NCBI GenBank assembly: GCA_001725255.1
Contig: MEFV01000005.1
Coordinates: forward strand, 1 to 64,000
From: Comamonas sp. SCN 67-35
GTDB lineage: Bacteria > Pseudomonadota > Gammaproteobacteria > Burkholderiales > Burkholderiaceae_C
Length of the DNA: 64,000 nucleotides
Direction of reading: 5' to 3'
The notes below the pieces were generated by a model. The model was not told the origin of the DNA, did no database searches, and was given only the letters and a program-made list of their open reading frames with translations. Each line of letters opens with the position of its first letter. The stretch's first letter is position 1. This document shows, piece after piece, positions 56,245 to 64,000 of this stretch. Made by a program: the position numbers and the translations under genes.

Positions 56245-56778
56245 ATGGTGGCGTCTCATTCCCTGCTTCGCGGCCTGCCTGCGCTCGTGGCGCCGCACAC
56301 GCGTGTGCTCATACTCGGCAGTTTTCCTGGCGTGGCGTCGCTGCGTGCGCAGCAGTACTACGGGCATCCGCAAAATCAGTTCTGGCGCCTGCTGGCCGCG
56401 CTCTGGCCACAGGACGCGATGCCCGGGTCCGAGGACTATGCCGGACGCTGCGCCTGGGTGCTTGCGCGCGGACTCGGCGTCTGGGACGTGTACATGGCCT
56501 GCGAGCGCGAGGGGAGCCTGGATGCCAGTATCCGCCATGCCCAGCTCAATGATTTCGCCGGGCTGCACGCCCGCCTGCCTCGGCTGGTGGCGATCGCTCA
56601 CAATGGGGGCGAGAGCCATGCCCGCGCGCGCCTGGTGCGCGAGCGCATGGGGCTGGCCGAGGATGCCTCCGTCGTCTCGCTGCGCCTGCCTTCGACCAGC
56701 CCGGCCAACGCCTCATGGAGCTTCGCGCGCAAGTGCGAGGCATGGCGCGAGGCGTTTACCACTTCTGGATTGCTTTGA
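56245..56778 (+). CDS. DNA-deoxyinosine glycosylase-like (UDG superfamily) protein
   Basis: This 177-residue protein resembles the hypoxanthine-DNA glycosylase branch of the uracil-DNA glycosylase superfamily, which removes deaminated bases. The active-site strand is LILGSFPGVASLRAQQYYGH (residues 22-41), followed by PQNQFWRLL. The second motif is near VAIAHNGGESHARA, and LRLPSTSPANASWSF fits the C-terminal S-T-S-P-A motif. Its stop overlaps the ATG of the next gene (TGATG). Confidence 0.85.
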   Translation: MVASHSLLRGLPALVAPHTRVLILGSFPGVASLRAQQYYGHPQNQFWRLLAALWPQDAMPGSEDYAGRCAWVLARGLGVWDVYMACEREGSLDASIRHAQLNDFAGLHARLPRLVAIAHNGGESHARARLVRERMGLAEDASVVSLRLPSTSPANASWSFARKCEAWREAFTTSGLL

Positions 56779-57533
56779 TGCCCCCCAAGCCCGCTCGTGA
56801 ACTGCCCGAAGTCAGCATCTCCGACGATGGCGTACTGCGCCATCTGCACCTGGGCACGCCCTGGATCCAGGGCTCCATGCTCGTGGATGCCCCCTTCGAC
56901 ATTGCCCTCGAGTATGTGCAACGCATGATGGCGTGGCTGCTCTTCGTGGAGCCGGACAGCGTGGCCGGGCGCCATGCCATGCAGTTGGGGCTGGGAGCAG
57001 GGGCGATCACCAAGTTCTGCCACAAGAAGCTGCGCATGCACGCGACGGCCGTGGAGCTCAATCCCCAGGTGCTGCACGTCTGCCGCGCCTGGTTCAAGCT
57101 GCCGCCCGAGGGGCCGCGGCTCGCCGTGGTGCTCGGCGATGCAGGCCAGGAGATCCGCAAGCCGCAGTATCTGGGCACGATCGATGCACTGGCCGTGGAC
57201 ATGTACGACGACGATGCCGCCGCGCCGGTGCTGGACAGCGTGGCGTTCTACGCCGACTGCCGTGCCTTGCTGACGGACGAAGGCTGCATGACGGTGAATC
57301 TGTTTGGCCGCACCAGCCACTACGAGCAGAGCCTGGCGCGCATCAGCGAGGCCTTTGGCGCCGACGCCGTCTGGGCGTTCAAGCCCACGCGCGAGGGCAA
57401 TGCCATCGTGCTCGCGCAGCGCACGCCTTCGCGCCCCAGCAGGGCCCTGCTGCTGCGGCGTGCCGAGGCGGTAGAGGCGCGCTGGGGCCTGCCGGCGCGC
57501 AAGTGGCTGCGCAGCTTCAAGCCCGTTGCCTGA
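56778..57533 (+). CDS. Spermidine synthase-like SAM-dependent protein
   Basis: This 251-residue protein is of the spermidine synthase/methyltransferase fold. MQLGLGAGAITKFCHKKL is the nucleotide-binding glycine loop, TAVELNPQVL supplies the acidic ribose-binding residue and LGDAGQEI the adenine-side acid. DALAVDMYDDDAAAPVL is the catalytic region. The N-terminal tetramerisation sheet of true SpeE is short, and no speD is near, so polyamine synthesis is uncertain. The ATG at 56778 overlaps the previous stop; a frame start at 56715 lies inside that gene. Confidence 0.85.
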   Translation: MPPKPARELPEVSISDDGVLRHLHLGTPWIQGSMLVDAPFDIALEYVQRMMAWLLFVEPDSVAGRHAMQLGLGAGAITKFCHKKLRMHATAVELNPQVLHVCRAWFKLPPEGPRLAVVLGDAGQEIRKPQYLGTIDALAVDMYDDDAAAPVLDSVAFYADCRALLTDEGCMTVNLFGRTSHYEQSLARISEAFGADAVWAFKPTREGNAIVLAQRTPSRPSRALLLRRAEAVEARWGLPARKWLRSFKPVA

Positions 57534-57554
57534 TTTTTGCTGCACCATTGCGTC

Positions 57555-59351
57555 ATGAACCCCACACCCACGGCCGCGCGCGCCCCGCATTCCCATGCCG
57601 CCCATCGCGGGCCCTTGCAGTGGCGCCAGATCGTCGATTGGCTGCGCGAGGATGGCGTGATTTCCAGCGCGCAGGCCGAACGCACGATCGAGCGCTGTTC
57701 GCGTGCCGAAAGCAGCCAGCATCCGCTGGTGCGCCTGGCCAGTGTCTCCATGGTGCGCGAAGGCGATGGCAAGGTGCTCGATCTGGATCTGCTCACCGAG
57801 ACGATCGCCCCGCGCTGCGCCCTGCCGTTCCTGCGCATCGATCCGCTCAAGGTCGATGCCGGGCGCGTTGCCGAAGCCATGAGCGCGAGCTACGCCGAGC
57901 GCCACAAGATCCTCCCCGTGCAGGTCTCGGGCAGTGAAATCGTCGTGGCCACGGCCGAGCCCTTCGTCGCCGACTGGGTGGGTGAAATCGAGCGCCAGAC
58001 CAAGCGCAACGTGCGCCGCGTGCTCTCGAATCCGGAGGATATCAAGCGCTACACGGCCGAGTTCTATGCGCTGGCCAAATCCGTGCGCGCCGTGCAAAAG
58101 AGCGGCGGCAGCGCTGGTGGCAGCAGCTTCGAGCAACTGGTGGAGCTGGGGCGCGCTAACCGCCAGCTCGATGCCAACGATCAGGGCGTGGTGCGCGTCG
58201 TCGACTGGCTCTGGCAGTACGCGTTCGACCAGCGTGCGAGCGACATCCACATGGAGCCGCGGCGCGAGCAGGGCGTGATCCGCTTTCGCATCGACGGCGT
58301 GCTGCACACGGTCTACCAGATCCCGATCGGCGTGCTCAACGCCATGGTGGCGCGCATCAAGCTGCTCGGGCGCATGGACGTGGTGGAAAAGCGCCGCCCG
58401 CAGGACGGGCGCATCAAGACGCGCAACCCGAGTGGCGACGAGGTGGAAATGCGCCTGTCGACGCTGCCCACGGCGTTCGGCGAGAAGATGGTGATGCGCA
58501 TCTTCGACCCGGACAACACCGTCAAGGACCTGAGCGCGCTGGGCTTTGCGCCGCACGACGCCGAGCGCTGGGAGCAACTCGTCGCGCGCCCGCACGGCGT
58601 GATCCTCGTGACCGGGCCCACGGGCTCGGGCAAGACCACCACGCTGTACTCCACGCTCAAGCGCATGGCCACCGACGAGGTGAACGTGAGCACGGTGGAA
58701 GACCCGATCGAGATGATCGAGGCGAGCTTCAACCAGACGCAGGTGCAGCCGCAGATCGACTTCACCTTTGCCGAAGGCCTGCGCGCCCTCATGCGCCAGG
58801 ACCCGGACATCATCATGGTGGGCGAAATCCGCGACCTGGAAACCGCCGAAATGGCGATCCAGGCCGCGCTCACCGGCCACCTGGTGTTCTCCACGCTGCA
58901 CACCAACGATGCACCCAGCGCGATCACGCGGCTCATGGAACTGGGCGTCCCCTATTACCTGATCAACGCCACGCTCCTCGGTGTGCTGGCGCAGCGGCTG
59001 GTGCGCACGCTGTGCGCCAACTGCCGCCGGCGGGACCGGGACGCCGATCCGGCGGAGATCGCCGAGCTCATCAAGCCGTGGAAACTCTCCGGCGGCTACC
59101 GGGCCTACCGCCCCGTGGGCTGCGTGGAGTGCCGCATGACGGGGTTTCGCGGCCGCATGGGCCTGTACGAGCTGCTCACCGTCACCGAGGGGCTGCGCGA
59201 GAAGATTTCTCAGAGCCCCTCCATCGACGCGCTGCGCCGCCAGGCGGTGAGCGACGGCATGCGCCAGCTGCGCCTGGCCGGGGCGCTGCGTGCCGCAGAA
59301 GGCCTGACGACGATCGATGAAGTCGTGGCTTCGACGCCGCCGCTGCAGTAG
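57555..59351 (+). CDS. GspE/PilB family secretion or pilus ATPase
   Basis: This 598-residue cytoplasmic AAA-like motor drives type II secretion or type IV pili in relatives. An MshEN-like N-terminal domain (about 25-160) precedes the ATPase with Walker A GPTGSGKTTTLYSTLKRM near 353. Asp-box and His-box segments follow (EDPIEMIEASFNQTQV; MVGEIRDLETAEMAIQ; LVFSTLHTNDAPSAI). The zinc tetracysteine site uses CANCRR and CVECRM. No gsp, pil or msh partner lies in this window. The ATG at 57555 is 21 bases after the previous stop. Confidence 0.92.
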   Translation: MNPTPTAARAPHSHAAHRGPLQWRQIVDWLREDGVISSAQAERTIERCSRAESSQHPLVRLASVSMVREGDGKVLDLDLLTETIAPRCALPFLRIDPLKVDAGRVAEAMSASYAERHKILPVQVSGSEIVVATAEPFVADWVGEIERQTKRNVRRVLSNPEDIKRYTAEFYALAKSVRAVQKSGGSAGGSSFEQLVELGRANRQLDANDQGVVRVVDWLWQYAFDQRASDIHMEPRREQGVIRFRIDGVLHTVYQIPIGVLNAMVARIKLLGRMDVVEKRRPQDGRIKTRNPSGDEVEMRLSTLPTAFGEKMVMRIFDPDNTVKDLSALGFAPHDAERWEQLVARPHGVILVTGPTGSGKTTTLYSTLKRMATDEVNVSTVEDPIEMIEASFNQTQVQPQIDFTFAEGLRALMRQDPDIIMVGEIRDLETAEMAIQAALTGHLVFSTLHTNDAPSAITRLMELGVPYYLINATLLGVLAQRLVRTLCANCRRRDRDADPAEIAELIKPWKLSGGYRAYRPVGCVECRMTGFRGRMGLYELLTVTEGLREKISQSPSIDALRRQAVSDGMRQLRLAGALRAAEGLTTIDEVVASTPPLQ

Positions 59352-59426
59352 CGGGCGGGTGCAGCGCCCGCGGCTCCTGGCTGCACCGATAATTTGCGCC
59401 GTCTTTCATGACGGTGGAGCGCGCAC

Positions 59427-59915
59427 GTGAAGATCAAGAACGAAAAGGATTTCTTCGCCGGATTGCTGTTTCTGGTGCTGGGTACGGGCTACGCCTGGGG
59501 TGCCACCGGCTATGCGCTGGGTTCGGCCGCGCGCATGGGCCCGGGCTATTTCCCGCTGCTCGTGGGCGTGCTGCTGGCGGTGATCGGCGTCCTCGTGATG
59601 TTCAAGGCCCTGGTGATTGAGACCGAGGGTGGCGCGCGCATCGGCGCCTGGGCGTGGCGGCCGCTGGTGTTCATCCTGGGCGGCAACGTGCTTTTCGGTT
59701 TGCTGCTCGTCGGCCTGCCGGCCTGGCATCTGCCGGGCATGGGGCTGATCGTGGCCATCTACGGGCTGGTGCTCGTGGCGGGCATGGCGAGCCGCGAGTT
59801 TCGCGTTCGGGATGCGCTGTTGCTGGCCACGGTGCTGGCCGGGGGCTGCTACGTGGTCTTCGTCCGGGCGCTGAACATGACGCTGCCCGTCTGGCCGAGC
59901 TTCGTTGCCGGTTGA
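59427..59915 (+). CDS. tctB: Tripartite tricarboxylate transporter small subunit TctB
   Basis: This 162-residue membrane protein has four hydrophobic segments and the TctB pattern DFFAGLLFLVLGTGYAWG followed by GSAARMGPGYFPLLVGVLLA. It is the small membrane subunit of a tripartite tricarboxylate transporter and pairs with TctA, which starts 19 bases later. Confidence 0.94.
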   Translation: MKIKNEKDFFAGLLFLVLGTGYAWGATGYALGSAARMGPGYFPLLVGVLLAVIGVLVMFKALVIETEGGARIGAWAWRPLVFILGGNVLFGLLLVGLPAWHLPGMGLIVAIYGLVLVAGMASREFRVRDALLLATVLAGGCYVVFVRALNMTLPVWPSFVAG

Positions 59916-59934
59916 CGACGCGGAGCACCACGGC

Positions 59935-61446
59935 ATGGATCTGCTCAATCACCTGATTCTCGGTTTTGGCGTGGCCTTCACGTGGCAGAACCTCGCGTAC
60001 TGCTTCGTCGGCTGTTTTCTGGGCACGCTCATCGGCGTGCTGCCGGGCATAGGGCCGCTGGCCACCATCGCCATGCTGCTGCCGGTCACCTATGCGCTGC
60101 CGCCGGTGTCCGCGCTCATCATGCTGGCGGGCATCTATTACGGTGCGCAGTATGGCGGCTCCACCACGGCCATTCTGGTGAATCTGCCGGGCGAGGTGTC
60201 GTCGGTCGTGACGACGATCGACGGCTACCAGATGGCGCGCCGGGGCCGGGCCGGCCCGGCGCTGGCGTCGGCGGCCATCGGTTCGTTCATCGCGGGTTGC
60301 GTGGGCACGGTGGTGCTCGCGGCGTTTGCGCCGCCGCTCACCGAGCTGGCCTTCAAGTTCGGCCCGGCCGAGTATTTCTCGCTCATGGTGCTGGGCCTGA
60401 TCGGCGCCGTCGTGCTGGCCTCGGGCTCGCTGCTGAAAGCCATCGGCATGATCGTGCTCGGCCTCATGCTCGGGCTCGTGGGCACGGACGTGAATTCCGG
60501 CGTGGTGCGCTTCGCGTTCGATATTCCCGATCTGACGGACGGGATCGACTTCGTGCCGATCGCCATGGGCATCTTCGGCTACGGCGAGATCATCGCCAAC
60601 CTTTCGCGTCCCGACGAGCATCGCGAGGTGTTCACCGCCAAGGTGTCCGGCCTGATGCCGACGGCCGAGGATTTCAGGCGCATGCTGCCGGCCGTGCTGC
60701 GCGGCACGGCGCTGGGCTCGGTGCTCGGCATCCTGCCGGGCGGCGGCGCCGTGCTGTCGTCGTTTGCTTCGTACACGCTGGAGAAGAAGAGCCGGCTGCG
60801 CGATGGCGAGCTGCCGTTCGGCCAGGGCAACATCCGCGGCGTGGCGGGGCCGGAGTCGGCCAACAACGCGGGCGCGCAGACCTCGTTCATTCCCATGCTC
60901 ACGCTGGGCATCCCGCCCAACCCGGTGATGGCGCTGATGATCGGCGCGATGACCATTCACAACATCCAGCCCGGCCCGCAGGTGATGAGCGGCAACCCCG
61001 AGTTGTTCTGGGGGCTGGTGGCCTCGATGTGGATCGGCAACCTGATGCTGGTGGTGCTCAACCTGCCGCTCGTGGGCATCTGGATCAAGCTCCTCACGGT
61101 GCCCTACCGCTGGCTCTTTCCGTCCATCGTGCTGTTTTGCGCGCTGGGCGTCTACACCAACAACAACAACCAGTTCGATATCTGGACGGTGGCCATCTTC
61201 GGCTTCGTCGGCACCCTGTTCCACAAGCTGGAGCTGGAGGCCGCGCCGCTGCTGCTGGGCCTGATTCTCGGGCCGATGATGGAAGAGAATCTGCGCCGTG
61301 CGCTGCTGCTTTCGCGCGGCGATTGGGGCGTGCTCTTCACTCGCCCGCTGTCCGCCGGGCTGTTGATCGCGGCGGCGCTGATGGTGCTTGTCGTGCTGCT
61401 GCCGGCGGTGAGCAAGAAGCGCCAGGAGGCGTTCGTCGAAGAGTAG
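59935..61446 (+). CDS. tctA: Tripartite tricarboxylate transporter large subunit TctA
   Basis: This 503-residue large permease is the ion-coupled subunit. GCFLGTLIGVLPGIGPLATI is the first conserved loop, GILPGGGAVLSSFASYTLEK the second, and GVAGPESANNAGAQTSFIPM follows. The ATG at 59935 matches the family start MDLLNHLILGFGVAFTW; ten upstream codons were dropped. No tctC receptor gene is adjacent. In this group of bacteria receptors are often encoded elsewhere in many copies, which is known of the family rather than seen here. Confidence 0.95.
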   Translation: MDLLNHLILGFGVAFTWQNLAYCFVGCFLGTLIGVLPGIGPLATIAMLLPVTYALPPVSALIMLAGIYYGAQYGGSTTAILVNLPGEVSSVVTTIDGYQMARRGRAGPALASAAIGSFIAGCVGTVVLAAFAPPLTELAFKFGPAEYFSLMVLGLIGAVVLASGSLLKAIGMIVLGLMLGLVGTDVNSGVVRFAFDIPDLTDGIDFVPIAMGIFGYGEIIANLSRPDEHREVFTAKVSGLMPTAEDFRRMLPAVLRGTALGSVLGILPGGGAVLSSFASYTLEKKSRLRDGELPFGQGNIRGVAGPESANNAGAQTSFIPMLTLGIPPNPVMALMIGAMTIHNIQPGPQVMSGNPELFWGLVASMWIGNLMLVVLNLPLVGIWIKLLTVPYRWLFPSIVLFCALGVYTNNNNQFDIWTVAIFGFVGTLFHKLELEAAPLLLGLILGPMMEENLRRALLLSRGDWGVLFTRPLSAGLLIAAALMVLVVLLPAVSKKRQEAFVEE

Positions 61447-61485
61447 CCGCAGCCTGCCGGCCGGGTACATCCTCCAAGGAAATTC

Positions 61486-62787
61486 ATGCAAGCTTTGACC
61501 GCGGCGCCATCGCATCCCCAGCGCATGCTGCTGCACAACGAAATCCATGCGCGCCCGCCGGAAGCCGTCACGGCGCCCCTGGCCATCGGCCACATCGTCA
61601 TGTGGGCGGACGCCGGCGAGCGCGAGGCCAGCCGCGCGCATCTGGCGGCTTTGCTCGGGCAGTACCCGCGCGCGGCGATGCCGGATGCGCTGGCCACGCA
61701 TTGGCGCGCCGATCTCGGGGCCTTTCGCGTGCGATGGGAGTTGCACACCGAGTTTGTCGCCTGGACGTTTGCGGCGCCGCTGGATGCCACGGGCTTCGGC
61801 CAGACGGAACCTGCCAGTGCGCTCGCGGCCGTGCCCGCCGACTGGCTGGCGGGTCTGCCGGGGCAGTGCCTGTGCCAGCTCGATCTCTGGGTGCTGGACA
61901 TGCGCTCCTTCGGTGATGGCGAGCTCATGCCCCGGGTGCTGCAGGAGGGCACGCTGGTGGCGTCCTCGGTGGCTGGCGGCCATGCCGAAGTCTTTACCGA
62001 TTTCGCGCTGCGCGCCGATGGCCACTCGCGCATGGTGCTGGTGGCTGGCGGTTTGAGCGCGAGGCGGCTGGGCCGCACGGTGCAGCGCCTGCTGGAGATG
62101 GAGACCTACCGCATGACGGCGCTGCTGGCGCTGCCCGTGGCGCGCGATGCGGCCGCGGCGCTGGCGCGCGCCGAACGCGATCTGGCCGATCTGGCCGAGG
62201 CCATTCGTGATGCGAATGGGGATGCCGAGCCAGAGCTGCTGGATCGTCTGACGCGTCTGGCGGGGCAGGTGGAGAGCCTCTACGCCGGCACGCACGCGCG
62301 GTTTTCCGCCAGCAGCGCCTACTTCGAGCTGGTGAGCCAGCGCATCCGCGAGCTGGGCGAGAGCTCCCTGGCGGGCATGCAGACCCTGGGTGAGTTCATG
62401 GAGCGGCGCCTGAGCCCGGCGCGCAGCACCTGCGAGTGGGCGGTGCGCCGTCAGAATGCGCTGTCCGAGCGAGTCTCGCGCACCAGCAGCCTGCTGCGCA
62501 CGCGCGTGGAGATCGCGCAGCAGCGCAGCAGCCAGCAGCTGCTCACCACGATGAACCAGCGCCAGGACATGCAGCTGCGACTGCAGGCCACGGTGGAGGG
62601 CCTGTCGGTGGCGGCCATCACCTATTACGTCGTCGGGCTGATCAGCCACCTCGCCAAGGGCGCGCAGGCGCTGGGCTGGCCGTGGTCACCGGAGGGAACG
62701 GCGGCGTCGGCTATTCCGCTGGTAGCGCTCGGCGTCTGGTGGTCGCTCAGGCGCATGCACCATCGCGTGTTCAAGAGCATGCATTGA
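61486..62787 (+). CDS. DUF3422 family membrane protein
   Basis: This 433-residue protein has the DUF3422 start MLLHNEIHARPPEAV near residues 9-23. A large soluble region with long helices (about 210-370) precedes two C-terminal membrane helices (AAITYYVVGLISHLAKG and ASAIPLVALGVWWSL). The topology suggests a cytoplasmic coiled domain anchored to the inner membrane. Function is unknown for the family. It is followed two bases later by the EamA transporter gene, so both are probably co-transcribed. Confidence 0.9.
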   Translation: MQALTAAPSHPQRMLLHNEIHARPPEAVTAPLAIGHIVMWADAGEREASRAHLAALLGQYPRAAMPDALATHWRADLGAFRVRWELHTEFVAWTFAAPLDATGFGQTEPASALAAVPADWLAGLPGQCLCQLDLWVLDMRSFGDGELMPRVLQEGTLVASSVAGGHAEVFTDFALRADGHSRMVLVAGGLSARRLGRTVQRLLEMETYRMTALLALPVARDAAAALARAERDLADLAEAIRDANGDAEPELLDRLTRLAGQVESLYAGTHARFSASSAYFELVSQRIRELGESSLAGMQTLGEFMERRLSPARSTCEWAVRRQNALSERVSRTSSLLRTRVEIAQQRSSQQLLTTMNQRQDMQLRLQATVEGLSVAAITYYVVGLISHLAKGAQALGWPWSPEGTAASAIPLVALGVWWSLRRMHHRVFKSMH

Positions 62788-62789
62788 AA

Positions 62790-63722
62790 ATGCCTGAAAC
62801 CCGTGCAGAGCAATCGCAAGCAGCTCCTCGAAGCGTAGCCAACGGGCTGATGCTGGCGGGTCTGGGCGCGGTGGCCTTCAGCGGCAAGGCGGTGATCGTC
62901 AAGCTCGCGTACCGCTACGGCGTGGATGCGGTGACCTTGCTGATGTACCGCATGTTGTTCGCCTTGCCCATTTTCCTCGTGATGGCCTGGTGGGCCAGCC
63001 GCGGTCAGCCGCGCCTGTCGGCGCGCGACTGGCGCGGCATCGTCGGGCTGGGCGTGTGCGGCTACTACCTCGCCAGCTTCCTGGATTTCGCTGGGCTGGC
63101 TTACATCACGGCGGGTCTGGAGCGCCTGATCCTGTACCTGAACCCCACCCTCGTGATGCTGCTGGGCTGGATGTTCTACGGCGAGCGCATGAATCGGCGC
63201 CATCTCGGAGCCATGTTGCTCAGTTACTGCGGCGTGGTGCTGGTGTTTGGCGTGGAGGCCTTCGGTCATGGCGCACGAAGCGGCCACACGGCCTGGGGCG
63301 TGCTGCTGGTGTTCGGCAGCGCGGCGAGCTATGCGCTGTACCTGGTCTACAGCGGGGCGATGGTGCGCCGCGTCGGGCCGCTGCGCCTGGTGGGCCTGGC
63401 CACGAGCGTGGCCTGCGTCTGCTGCGTGGCGCAGTTCGCCCTGCTCAGGCCGCTGTCGGCCGCCGTGGTGGCGCCCGAGGTGATCTGGCTGTCCATCCTG
63501 AATGCCACGGTCTGCACGGCCGCGCCCGTGCTCATGGTGATGCTGGCGATCGAGCGCATCGGAGCGGCCATGACGGCCCAGACCGGGATGATCGGGCCGC
63601 TGTCCACCATCGTGCTGGCCGCGTGGCTGCTGGGGGAGGCGATCACGGCGTCCATGGCGGCGGGGACGGCGTTGGTGCTGGCGGGCATCTATCTGTTCAC
63701 GCGGGCAGGAAGGCGTGGCTGA
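62790..63722 (+). CDS. DMT superfamily (EamA) transporter
   Basis: This 310-residue inner-membrane protein has ten helices in two EamA repeats, with GLMLAGLGAVAFSGKAVIVK near the start and LERLILYLNPTLVMLLGWMF in the first repeat. The FSGKAVIVKLAY sequence matches transporters of the RhaT/EamA group with an early lysine in helix 1. The substrate is unknown. It is distinct from the EamA protein at 6293-7201. The ATG at 62790 follows the DUF3422 stop by two bases; the longer open frame to 62436 overlaps that gene. Confidence 0.9.
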   Translation: MPETRAEQSQAAPRSVANGLMLAGLGAVAFSGKAVIVKLAYRYGVDAVTLLMYRMLFALPIFLVMAWWASRGQPRLSARDWRGIVGLGVCGYYLASFLDFAGLAYITAGLERLILYLNPTLVMLLGWMFYGERMNRRHLGAMLLSYCGVVLVFGVEAFGHGARSGHTAWGVLLVFGSAASYALYLVYSGAMVRRVGPLRLVGLATSVACVCCVAQFALLRPLSAAVVAPEVIWLSILNATVCTAAPVLMVMLAIERIGAAMTAQTGMIGPLSTIVLAAWLLGEAITASMAAGTALVLAGIYLFTRAGRRG

Positions 63723-63779
63723 CGGCATTTCAACAAGGGAAAACCCGTGCGAAACAGGTGCAGGCAGAGGTTTTTCCCG

Positions 63780-64000
63780 TGCCACAATCGCGCCCGCTGA
63801 CTTGCCTGGATGCATGCCGGGCGGGTTGTTTGTGAAACGCGTGTACAGGTGTGGCGTTCGCTGTCGCCCATAAGGTGGCAGCTCGGGCGCCGCAGCACGG
63901 TCTGCCAGTGCCCAGTTGCCCTACTCTCGGGCAAGGGGGTGCGCCTCAGGCTGCCGCGCGCAGGCCGCACCCCGCGCGGCCTGTGCGCTGACGCACTACC
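63780..64000 (+). other. Structured non-coding region, possible small RNA or long leader
   Basis: No protein frame is credible in the last 278 bases. An extended -10-like TGCCACAAT (63780-63788) could start a transcript. Several stems follow: GGCAG/CTGCC (63877-63906), TTGCCC/GGGCAA around a seven-base loop (63916-63934), and a 13-base stem with one wobble (63956-63968 with 63976-63988). A structural RNA such as 6S RNA, or the leader of a gene beyond the window, would explain this. I could not match it to a known family from memory. Confidence 0.3.

Noticed and set aside
56598..58901. A 767-residue minus-strand frame opposite the spermidine-synthase-like and GspE-type genes
   Set aside because: Antisense of two clear genes; His/Arg-rich translation with no motif.
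59671..62649. A 992-residue minus-strand frame opposite tctA and the DUF3422 gene
   Set aside because: It spans two well-supported genes on the other strand and has no recognisable domain.
63840..63990. 5S rRNA or TPP riboswitch at the right edge
   Set aside because: CCTACTCTC recalls the 3' part of antisense 5S rRNA, and GGGGGTGC recalls a thi-box, but the rest of 5S and the CUGAGA core of the TPP element are missing.

Overview
The window is 64 kb of GC-rich, densely coding bacterial chromosome. Gene order and protein families point to a betaproteobacterium of the order Burkholderiales, most likely Comamonadaceae. Supporting signs are the xseB-ispA-dxs cluster, several TRAP, Tct and Liv transporters, a Gram-negative porin, a sigma-54 regulator and strong third-position GC bias. 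That bias produces very long antisense shadow frames, which were discarded. No rRNA, tRNA, CRISPR array, prophage or complete insertion sequence was seen. The assignment rests on reading by eye, not on a database search.

Layout. Positions 1-8.4 kb hold a chemoreceptor, DsrE and RidA family proteins, ComEC, a rhodanese-type sulfurtransferase, an EamA transporter and a Rieske oxygenase. Positions 8.7-11.8 kb hold xseB-ispA-dxs (isoprenoid precursor supply). Positions 12.0-15.7 kb hold a TRAP transporter whose binding-protein gene converges on its two membrane genes across a bidirectional terminator. A FUSC-family membrane protein follows. Positions 18.1-21.6 kb hold modABC divergent from modE, with a perfect 11-bp-arm inverted repeat between them. 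Positions 21.8-29.8 kb hold a dipeptide/oligopeptide ABC transporter converging on an M20 amidohydrolase and a DUF2817/M14-like peptidase.

Positions 29.9-39.1 kb form the most distinctive block. A PAS/AAA+/Fis sigma-54 activator is followed by an inverted repeat overlapping its own 3' end, then a near-consensus -24/-12 promoter, then livG-livF, three tandem paralogous periplasmic binding proteins, livH and livM, and a strong terminator. It reads as a self-contained regulon. The LivF-type ATPase has arginine in place of the Walker A lysine.

Positions 39.2-46.3 kb, on the minus strand, hold miaA overlapping an export-type ABC ATPase, then an FtsX-type permease, a cysteine-synthase-like PLP enzyme and an AttH/CrtC-like protein. 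An hsp20 gene with a sigma-32-type promoter sits on the opposite strand between ATPase and permease. Positions 46.4-50.4 kb hold a porin, a HIT protein, a MITE-like repeat of about 170 bp with 23-bp terminal inverted repeats, and a membrane GGDEF protein. Positions 50.6-55.4 kb hold a nucleoside-type (BMP) ABC transporter. The rest holds a DUF1566 protein, a DNA-deoxyinosine glycosylase-like protein, a spermidine-synthase-like protein, a solitary GspE/PilB ATPase, tctBA without tctC, a DUF3422 protein, an EamA transporter and an unexplained structured non-coding stretch at the right edge.

Overall the segment is dominated by nutrient uptake (dicarboxylates or keto acids, molybdate, peptides, amino acids or amides, nucleosides, tricarboxylates), with sensing (MCP, GGDEF, PAS/sigma-54) and housekeeping genes (dxs, ispA, xseB, miaA) interspersed.
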